A stretch of 5,011 nucleotides of DNA from QHYU01 sp041493955 (GTDB lineage Bacteria; Acidobacteriota; Terriglobia; Acidiferrales; UBA7541), in NCBI GenBank assembly GCA_041493955.1, contig JBGPZW010000199.1, forward strand, positions 1 to 5,011, written 5' to 3'. This document shows, in pieces, positions 1-4,680 of the stretch. The first letter of the stretch is position 1. Each line of letters opens with the position of its first letter. A model generated the notes under the pieces. That model was not told the DNA's origin. It worked only from the letters and a program-made list of their open reading frames with translations, and searched no databases. A program made the position numbers and the translations under genes.

Positions 1-498
1 GCTGTACGACTCGGTGTCCTGCGCCCGCTCCGTGCCATTCTCCGATTCCACCTGGTGCGCCCCGAAGTAGATTCCTCCGGCCAGCTCGCGCACGATCTCC
101 AGGTCGATGTGCCCCGTCCGGCTGGCCTTCAGCGGTGAAATCCCGCGCAGCGGCGGGCGCAAGCAGATCGGGCGCAGGTTGACGTTGAGCCCCAGCTCCT
201 TCCGGAGCGCCAGCAGGCCGCTCTCTGGCCGCTGCCCCAGCGGCAACGCGTCCCAGCGCGGCCCTCCGGTCGCGCCCAGCAGGATCGCATCCGCCGCGCG
301 ACACGCCTCCAGGGTCTCCGCCGGGAGCGGCGTGCCGCACGCGTCAATGGCGGCCCCGCCGACGGGAAACTCCGCCAGCTCAAAGCGGTGTCCGAACTCC
401 GCGGCGCAGTTTTTCAGCAGGCTCGTCGCCGCAGGGATGACTTCCTGTCCGATGCCGTCGCCCGGCAGAAGGACAATCGTCTTGGAAACGCGGTTCAT
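1..498 (-). CDS. leuB: 3-isopropylmalate dehydrogenase, N-terminal part (runs off window)
   Basis: LeuB oxidises and decarboxylates 3-isopropylmalate with NAD+ in cytosolic leucine biosynthesis. The first 166 residues are visible; the full family length is about 350-360. They show the family's opening motif LLPGDGIGQEV (residues 10-20), LLGATGGPRWD (73-83), LRKELGLNVNLRP (98-110) and IVRELAGGIYFG (135-146). By family alignment, R99, R109 and R137 should be the substrate-binding arginines and Y144 the catalytic tyrosine. The catalytic lysine and the metal aspartates lie beyond the window. ATG at 498 is chosen because the conserved N-terminal strand begins a few residues after it. No good Shine-Dalgarno precedes it, so translation may be coupled to leuA, whose stop is 33 bases upstream. 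The identification is firm; only truncation by the window limits it. Confidence 0.95.
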   Translation of the reverse strand, partial: MNRVSKTIVLLPGDGIGQEVIPAATSLLKNCAAEFGHRFELAEFPVGGAAIDACGTPLPAETLEACRAADAILLGATGGPRWDALPLGQRPESGLLALRKELGLNVNLRPICLRPPLRGISPLKASRTGHIDLEIVRELAGGIYFGAHQVESENGTERAQDTESYS

Positions 499-531
499 GA
501 CAGTCTCATTGGTGACGCCCAGTGGTGCCGC

Positions 532-1734
532 TCAGGTGACCGTGGGAACATCCTGCGCGCAGGCCGCCGCCGCGGCCCGCCGCTGGCGGAGCACTTGGTG
601 CACGATAGTCAGCAGGTCGCGGTCGCGCACCTGCTTGGTCTGGTCGGCCAGGGCCATGGCCTGCCGGTAACACTCGGCCAGCTCCTCCTTGGTGGTGTCG
701 TAGCCGAGTTCCCGCAAGCGCAACTGCAGCGCATTCCGCCCGGAATGTTTCCCCAGCACCAGCTGCCGCGAGGGCACCCCTACCGCCTCGGGAGAGATGA
801 TCTCGTAAGTCAGCGGGTTCTTGATGATGCCGTCCTGGTGGATCCCCGCCTCGTGTGCAAAGGCGTTCGCGCCCACCACGGCCTTGTTTGGCGGCACCGC
901 CACGCCGGTGATGGCGCTCAGCAACCGGCTGGTGGCGTAGATCTTCTCTAGTTGCACGTTGGTGCGCACTCCGAAGCTCGCCTGCCGCACCGCCAGCGCC
1001 ACGGCGATCTCTTCGAGCGAAGCGTTCCCCGCGCGTTCGCCGATCCCGTTGATGGTGCACTCCACCTGGCGAGCCCCGGCGCGGATCGCCGCCAGGGAAT
1101 TGGCCACCGCCTGCCCCAGGTCGTTGTGGCAATGGGCGCTAAGCGTCACCCCTGGGGCATCCCCCAGCCGCTCGCGCACGCGGAGGAACAGGTTGGCGTA
1201 CTCCTCGGGCACGGCATAGCCGACCGTGTCCGGAATGTTCAGGATGGTCGCGCCCGCCGCGGCCGCGGCCGCCAGGGCTTCACAGAGGAACTCCACGTCG
1301 CTGCGGCTGGCATCCTCGGCGGAGAACTCCACCTCCGGGCAACGCTGCCGGCCGTAGCGCACCATGCTGCGGATGGCCTCGAGCGCCTCCTCGCGGGTGC
1401 AGCGCAGCTTGTAGCGCAGGTGCAGGTCCGAGGTGGCCAGGAAGACGTGCAGGCGCGGCTGCCGCGCCGGTTCGAGCGCTTCGAGCGCGGCGTCCACGTC
1501 CTCCGGCTTGGCTCGCGCCAGCGCGGCCACTCGGCACCCGCGCATCTCCCGGGCCACGGCGCGCACCGCTTCCAGGTCACCCCGCGAGGCGATAGGGAAG
1601 CCCGCCTCGATCACGTCCACGCCGAGCTGCTCGAGCTGCCGGGCCAGACGCAGCTTCTCCTCCACGTTCATGGAAAAACCGGGTGATTGCTCGCCGTCGC
1701 GCAGGGTGGTGTCGAAGATTCGGACCGTATCCAT
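532..1734 (-). CDS. leuA: 2-isopropylmalate synthase lacking the C-terminal regulatory domain
   Basis: LeuA condenses acetyl-CoA with 2-oxoisovalerate, the first committed step of leucine synthesis. The 400-residue product has the whole catalytic TIM barrel: DTTLRDGEQ (8-16, with R12 and D13), LGVDVIEAGFP (37-47), HVFLATSDLHLRYKL (96-110), SAHCHNDLG (199-207, metal ligands H201 and H203) and INGIGERAGN (228-237). It also has the linker region, with GIHQDG (297-302) and LGKHSGR (327-333). These motifs favour isopropylmalate synthase over homocitrate or citramalate synthase. Usual bacterial LeuA is about 500-520 residues. Here the protein ends soon after linker subdomain II with an Ala-rich tail, and the leucine-binding dimer domain is absent. 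The start ATG has GAGG nine bases upstream. It heads an operon with leuB and lies divergent to a LysR-type gene. Stop is TGA. A relaxed-specificity or chain-elongation enzyme is possible, as in plant MAM synthases that lost the same domain. Confidence 0.93.
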   Translation of the reverse strand: MDTVRIFDTTLRDGEQSPGFSMNVEEKLRLARQLEQLGVDVIEAGFPIASRGDLEAVRAVAREMRGCRVAALARAKPEDVDAALEALEPARQPRLHVFLATSDLHLRYKLRCTREEALEAIRSMVRYGRQRCPEVEFSAEDASRSDVEFLCEALAAAAAAGATILNIPDTVGYAVPEEYANLFLRVRERLGDAPGVTLSAHCHNDLGQAVANSLAAIRAGARQVECTINGIGERAGNASLEEIAVALAVRQASFGVRTNVQLEKIYATSRLLSAITGVAVPPNKAVVGANAFAHEAGIHQDGIIKNPLTYEIISPEAVGVPSRQLVLGKHSGRNALQLRLRELGYDTTKEELAECYRQAMALADQTKQVRDRDLLTIVHQVLRQRRAAAAACAQDVPTVT

Positions 1735-1772
1735 CGCGGTTAGCCTCGGAAATGCCCTGCCAGCTAACCGCG
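1735..1772 (-). promoter_or_regulatory. leuA leader inverted repeat touching the start codon
   Basis: CGCGGTTAGC at 1735-1744 is the exact reverse complement of GCTAACCGCG at 1763-1772, with 18 bases between. In the leuA transcript this gives a 10-bp stem whose 3' side ends at the base before the ATG (1734). The Shine-Dalgarno GAGG (1747-1744) lies at the loop/stem junction. The 5' arm can instead pair within an upstream hairpin (GCCAGC/GCTGGC at 1759-1764 and 1778-1783, plus CCGC/GCGG at 1768-1771 and 1775-1778), so two mutually exclusive folds are possible. No leader peptide with leucine codons is seen. A DNA operator is the alternative explanation. The repeat is certain; its role is inferred. 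Confidence 0.6.
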
Positions 1773-1791
1773 AAGCGGCTGGCCAGTCAAA

Positions 1792-1821
1792 TTTATATTT
1801 ATTGTTGATTAGATAAGTAAA
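1792..1821 (-). promoter_or_regulatory. Candidate leuA promoter
   Basis: Read on the minus strand, TTTACT (1821-1816) and TATAAA (1797-1792) form a sigma70-like pair with an 18-base spacer. They lie in the only AT-rich stretch of the region, about 60-90 bases upstream of the leuA start. The -35 box lies inside the 1813-1827 palindrome, as expected for LysR-type control. Box matches are 4/6 and 5/6, so this is a candidate only. Confidence 0.45.
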
Positions 1822-1832
1822 ACTTATAGAAT
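1805..1832 (+). promoter_or_regulatory. Candidate promoter of the LysR-type gene
   Basis: TTGATT (1805-1810) and TAGAAT (1827-1832) form a sigma70-like pair with a 16-base spacer, 28 bases upstream of the regulator's ATG. The 1813-1827 palindrome fills the spacer and touches the -10 box. That arrangement would let the regulator repress itself while acting on the divergent leuA promoter. Assigned from sequence resemblance and context. Confidence 0.45.
1813..1827. promoter_or_regulatory. Palindromic T-N11-A operator, probable LysR binding site
   Basis: ATAAGT-AAA-ACTTAT is a perfect inverted repeat with 6-base arms. It contains TAAGTAAAACTTA (1814-1826), the T-N11-A dyad typical of LysR-family binding boxes. 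It sits in the intergenic space between leuA and the divergent LysR-type gene, overlapping candidate promoter elements on both strands. This is the classic place for a LysR autoregulatory and activation site. The neighbouring LysR product is the obvious candidate binder, but that is inferred. Confidence 0.6.
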
Positions 1833-1859
1833 GCCTGTACCCTCAGCCCTGGAGGTTCC

Positions 1860-2807
1860 ATGGATCTGGCCCAACTTGAGGTGTTTCTCACCGTAGCCCG
1901 CGAGCGCAGCTTCTCCCGCGCCGCCGAAAAGCTATTTCGCACCCAGCCGGCCGTCAGCATCGCTATCCGCAAGCTCGAAGAGTCGGTCGGCCAGCCGGTC
2001 TTTGTCCGCGGCGCCCGCCAGGCCAAGCTCACCGATGCCGGCGAACTCCTCCACGACTATGCCGAGCGCATGCTCAACCTGCGTGACGAAATCCGCAAGG
2101 GCATGGAAGACCTCCGCGGCCTGCGCCGCGGCCACGTCTCGCTCGGCGTCAATGAGAGCTCCATTCACGCCCTACTGCCGGCCCTCGCTCGCTTGAGGCA
2201 ACTTCATCCCGACCTCCACATCGCCGTCCAGCGCACCTATTCCCGAGACGTCCCGCGGGAAGTCCTCAACTACCGCCTCGATCTTGGCGCGGTCTCGTTT
2301 GTGCCCCAGGAGGAGCAGCTTTCCGCCGTGGAAATCCTCCGCGACGAGCTCACCTTTGTCGTCTATCCCGGCCATCCCCTGGCCGGGCGGCGCTCGGTGG
2401 ACATCTCCGAGGTGGGTGGGGAGGTCTTCGTCGCCCACATCGTCGAATCGCCCTTCCGCTGGCGCGTCATTCAGCTTTTCGAGAAGCATCGCGTGCCGCT
2501 ACGGATGGAGGTTGAGCTGCCCACCATCGAAAGCATCAAGCGGTTCGTGCAGATGGGCATGGGTGTGGCCATCGTGCCGCGGATGTGCGTTCGCTGGGAA
2601 GTCGAGCGGGGCTTGCTGGTGGAAGTGAAAATCCAGCAATTGAAGATGCCGCGGCACCTCTACCTCATCTCGCGCCGCGATACCCGGCTCTCCCACGTGG
2701 CGCTCGCCCTAGTGCGCCTCCTCCGTTCCGCGCGCGCATCGCCGAGGGAGACGGACAGCCAAGAGCGGAACCTCGGCGCCCCTAGCGCCGGCTGTACTGA
2801 TCCATGA
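1860..2807 (+). CDS. LysR-family transcriptional regulator
   Basis: A 315-residue LysR-type regulator, the usual family length. Residues 1-60 form the winged helix-turn-helix: MDLAQLEVFLTVARERSFSR, then AAEKLFRTQPAVSIAIRKLE, then VFVRGARQAKLTDAGELL. A linker helix spans about 60-90. The periplasmic-binding-protein-like effector domain spans about 91-290, with FVVYPGHPLAG (166-176) and VQMGMGVAIVP (230-240). The ATG follows GGAGG (1851-1855) by four bases. The gene is divergent from leuA, and a T-N11-A palindrome lies between them, so it probably controls leuAB and itself; the effector cannot be read from sequence. The last 20-odd residues are a polar tail without family resemblance, and its codons overlap the 3' end of the convergent peptidase gene. 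No specific family name (such as CysB or CbbR) is assignable. Confidence 0.92.
   Translation: MDLAQLEVFLTVARERSFSRAAEKLFRTQPAVSIAIRKLEESVGQPVFVRGARQAKLTDAGELLHDYAERMLNLRDEIRKGMEDLRGLRRGHVSLGVNESSIHALLPALARLRQLHPDLHIAVQRTYSRDVPREVLNYRLDLGAVSFVPQEEQLSAVEILRDELTFVVYPGHPLAGRRSVDISEVGGEVFVAHIVESPFRWRVIQLFEKHRVPLRMEVELPTIESIKRFVQMGMGVAIVPRMCVRWEVERGLLVEVKIQQLKMPRHLYLISRRDTRLSHVALALVRLLRSARASPRETDSQERNLGAPSAGCTDP
2774..2790. terminator. GC-rich hairpin at the convergent gene ends
   Basis: CGGCGC (2774-2779) and GCGCCG (2785-2790) form a perfect 6-bp stem around a 5-base loop that includes the peptidase gene's TAG stop. It lies between the ends of two converging genes, where a bidirectional terminator would be placed. 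No T-tract follows on either strand, so it is not a canonical intrinsic terminator and may only pause polymerase or protect 3' ends. Confidence 0.35.
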
Positions 2808-4299
2808 CGCGCTCGATGGCGCGGCGGCAGACGGCGCAGAAACCGACCTCATCCCGCGCAAACATGATGCAGTCGGACTGCGGGCGGTAGAGGCCTTTGG
2901 CTTCGTACCCGGCGCCCTCGAACGCACCGACCTTGCCGGAATATTTCATTCCCCCCAGCAGCTTCGTTTCTCTCGCCTGCTCCTCGCGGAAGAGTTTCTC
3001 CATCTCCGCTTCGGGAGCGCCCGAGGCGCGCAGCTTGCGCCGCTCGGCCTGAGTGGCCCGCGACTGCGTCTCGAATGCTTCCTTGTCCCACGGGGTGGGG
3101 ATGGGCGTGCCTTCGACGACCAGGTCTTTCCATTTCAGCCGGGCCGGGTCGCGCAGCGCGGTGAGGTTGGGCTCCCACGGCTCGGGTTTTTCCGCCGCGC
3201 CGGTTTCGCACGCCACGTCCGAGGTGAAGTACTCGTCGCCAAGCCCGCCGAAGTTGTGCCCGAACTCGTGCACGAAGAGGTACACGGCAAAGGCGTTGCT
3301 CGCTGCGGCGGTGGTCTGGTCGTTGAAGATGCCCCCGCCGCCATAGGTACGCTCATTGACGAGGATGACCAGGAAATCGTACGGCGCGGCGGAGGCGACG
3401 TCGCGCAGCGTGCGGTTGTCGTAGGTCAGGACGTAGCGCTCGGAATCGAAGCTGCTGTAGTGCGTGGAGAGCGTCGAGCGGCGGAATATTCCGGCGTGCG
3501 GCCGGCTGACGCCGCTTTCGGCTGAGGCGACATCGATGGCGCGGACGTTGAAGTCGGACTTGCGGCTGCGGAAGGGCTCTTCGAGGAACAGCGCATCGGT
3601 CAGGCGCTTCGCGTCGGCGTGGAATTTTTCCATCTCCGCGGCGGTGTAACCGTCGGCGAGCAAGAGCAGGTCCACCTTGTCGGCTGGCGGGCCGTTCTCA
3701 AACAGCGTCCACACGCGGCCGCGCGGCGTCACATCGGCAGCCACCACGAAGCGCGAGTTGGGATCAATGGCGGTGGCCCAGATATCGCGGAAGACGTTTT
3801 CGGCGTCGCGCTTCTTGAGCGTGACTTGCACGGGGCGCTTGGGCCAGGGGAAGCGCAGCGATTCGTGATGGGTGCGCCAGATTTTCTTGGCCTCGCTAAT
3901 GGTTTCCCACTCGCCATAGACCGAGGAGAAGCCGCGAGTGTAGAGCAGGCGGTTGGTGGCGCGGTCGGTGACCTGGAAGAGATACTTGCCGAGGTTGAGG
4001 TCGTCGATCAGGCGCGTGCGGCTGCCCGGCCAGGGGCCGTCGGAGACGACGCGGTCAAGCGAGATGTGCTCTTCGGTTGCGGCGCCACTATGGAAATAAT
4101 CCACGCGCATCGTGCGGCCGGTGAAGTCGGCCTCGAAGCTGTCTGCCGCTGCCGCGACGGCCGCCCTAGGCGCGCCGGAGTCAAACTTGCCGGCCTCAAA
4201 GGTTCCCGTGCGCGCCGCCAGCATCCCCGCGCAAAGTAGAACCACGCCAACCATCGCCTGCCAGGATTTCAAGGATCGACTCACCGGCCCTCGCTTCAT
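2782..4299 (-). CDS. Secreted M64 family (IgA-peptidase-like) zinc metallopeptidase
   Basis: A 505-residue zinc endopeptidase of the M64 family, named after a bacterial IgA protease; members in non-pathogens have unknown substrates. An N-terminal basic stretch and hydrophobic segment (MKRGPVSRSLK, then AMVGVVLLCAGMLAA, about 16-30) form a signal peptide. No convincing lipobox is present. Residues about 50-165 match an M64 N-terminal beta domain. The catalytic domain follows, with KVDLLLLADGY (208-218), YDFLVILVNERTYGGGGIFN (307-326) and the metzincin-type zinc motif HEFGHNFGGLGDEY (344-357: H344, E345, H348, with D355 as likely third ligand). CIMF (477-480) is a probable Met-turn, and FCAVC (487-491) is a conserved cysteine pair near the end. 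An in-frame ATG lies 34 codons upstream, but the ATG at 4299 has GGAGG five bases before it and directly precedes the signal peptide. The gene overlaps the convergent LysR gene by 26 bp. Confidence 0.88.
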   Translation of the reverse strand: MKRGPVSRSLKSWQAMVGVVLLCAGMLAARTGTFEAGKFDSGAPRAAVAAAADSFEADFTGRTMRVDYFHSGAATEEHISLDRVVSDGPWPGSRTRLIDDLNLGKYLFQVTDRATNRLLYTRGFSSVYGEWETISEAKKIWRTHHESLRFPWPKRPVQVTLKKRDAENVFRDIWATAIDPNSRFVVAADVTPRGRVWTLFENGPPADKVDLLLLADGYTAAEMEKFHADAKRLTDALFLEEPFRSRKSDFNVRAIDVASAESGVSRPHAGIFRRSTLSTHYSSFDSERYVLTYDNRTLRDVASAAPYDFLVILVNERTYGGGGIFNDQTTAAASNAFAVYLFVHEFGHNFGGLGDEYFTSDVACETGAAEKPEPWEPNLTALRDPARLKWKDLVVEGTPIPTPWDKEAFETQSRATQAERRKLRASGAPEAEMEKLFREEQARETKLLGGMKYSGKVGAFEGAGYEAKGLYRPQSDCIMFARDEVGFCAVCRRAIERVMDQYSRR

Positions 4300-4316
4300 G
4301 CGCTCCTCCGCAACTT

Positions 4317-4333
4317 TCCTAACGGCGTTAGGA
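4317..4333. promoter_or_regulatory. 17-bp palindrome, likely repressor operator for the peptidase gene
   Basis: TCCTAACG-G-CGTTAGGA is a perfect palindrome with 8-base arms about one central base. It lies 17-34 bases upstream of the peptidase start codon, just ahead of the Shine-Dalgarno, where a bound dimer would block transcription. TAACG/CGTTA half-sites of this length suit dimeric helix-turn-helix repressors such as the TetR family, which is an inference. No regulator gene lies next to it in the window. It is not a terminator, because no T-tract follows. Confidence 0.55.
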
Positions 4334-4375
4334 TAACCTCTTGGGGCATCCGATTCCTCAGTTCTTTTCCGATAT

Positions 4376-4422
4376 CCGGAGACTGGACGACGCTCCGGCA
4401 ACCCGCCGGCGAGACGCCGGCG
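4376..4422. repeat. Tandem GC-rich hairpins, REP-like intergenic element
   Basis: Two adjacent inverted repeats. The first is CCGGAG (4376-4381) with CTCCGG (4393-4398) around 11 bases. The second is CGCCGGCG (4404-4411) and CGCCGGCG (4415-4422) around AGA, an 8-bp stem. Paired GC-rich hairpins in a non-coding gap resemble repetitive extragenic palindromes that occur in many copies per genome. Copy number cannot be judged from one window. They may also affect transcription from the divergent genes on either side. Confidence 0.45.
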
Positions 4423-4640
4423 CTACGCTTGACGGGCTCCCCCGACTCCGCTCGCGACACGTTCAGCCCACCGCGGCGCCAGCAAATGCAGGCCGTGGGG
4501 AGGATGGCGGCCGGTCGTAGCACTTGGAGCGGAGAGGTGGTCGGTTTCTGCGGAGTCTGGACCTTACGCTCGATGCCGACTGCCCCTCGGCGTGCAACCA
4601 GCCCATGTGGCCGGTAATCGAATTCTTGCCGTCTGGTTTC
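4423..4640. other. Non-coding spacer with nothing recognised
   Basis: The stretch between the hairpin element and the leader of the selenoprotein gene holds no open frame with family resemblance, no tRNA-like fold and no convincing promoter. Short open frames here have no ribosome binding site and look like GC-rich chance frames. A promoter for the gene at 4681 should lie near the right end, but no good pair of boxes was found. Confidence 0.5.
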
Positions 4641-4666
4641 GGAGTACACTCTTAAGCGCATACTCC
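4641..4666 (+). promoter_or_regulatory. Inverted repeat directly ahead of the ribosome binding site
   Basis: GGAGTA (4641-4646) and TACTCC (4661-4666) are reverse complements, with 14 bases between. The right arm ends at the base before AGGAGG (4667). In RNA this would be a weak 6-bp stem next to the Shine-Dalgarno. It might tune translation of the selenoprotein gene or be an operator. The short arms make chance occurrence quite possible. Confidence 0.3.
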
Positions 4667-4672
4667 AGGAGG
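4667..4672 (+). promoter_or_regulatory. Strong ribosome binding site deciding the start at 4681
   Basis: AGGAGG followed by TGA (4667-4675) is a full complement to the 16S anti-Shine-Dalgarno. It lies eight bases before ATG at 4681. An in-frame GTG at 4672 overlaps this site and is therefore rejected as the start. Confidence 0.85.
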
Positions 4673-4680
4673 TGAACGCA

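Noticed and set aside
495..509. A four-codon minicistron, ATG AGA CTG TCA TGA, overlapping the leuB start (minus strand)
   Set aside because: The ATGA overlap could suggest translational coupling, but it has no ribosome binding site and such short frames are common by chance.
388..951. Long plus-strand open frames opposite leuA, leuB and the peptidase gene (for example 388-951, 952-1686, 3619-4239)
   Set aside because: They are antisense shadows of clearly assigned genes, with low-complexity Arg/Ala/Gly-rich composition and no family motifs.
1741..1859. A T-box or leucine leader-peptide attenuator before leuA
   Set aside because: The leader is too short for a T-box, there is no run of leucine codons, and no terminator with a T-tract is present.
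4300..4401. A 34-residue N-terminal extension of the M64 peptidase
   Set aside because: It would put a polar stretch before a clear signal peptide, cover the ribosome binding site and the 17-bp palindrome, and has no homology-like features.
4618..4655. A sigma70 promoter for the selenoprotein gene (TTGCCG with TACACT)
   Set aside because: The spacer between the boxes is only 13 bases, and no better pair at 16-18 bases was found.
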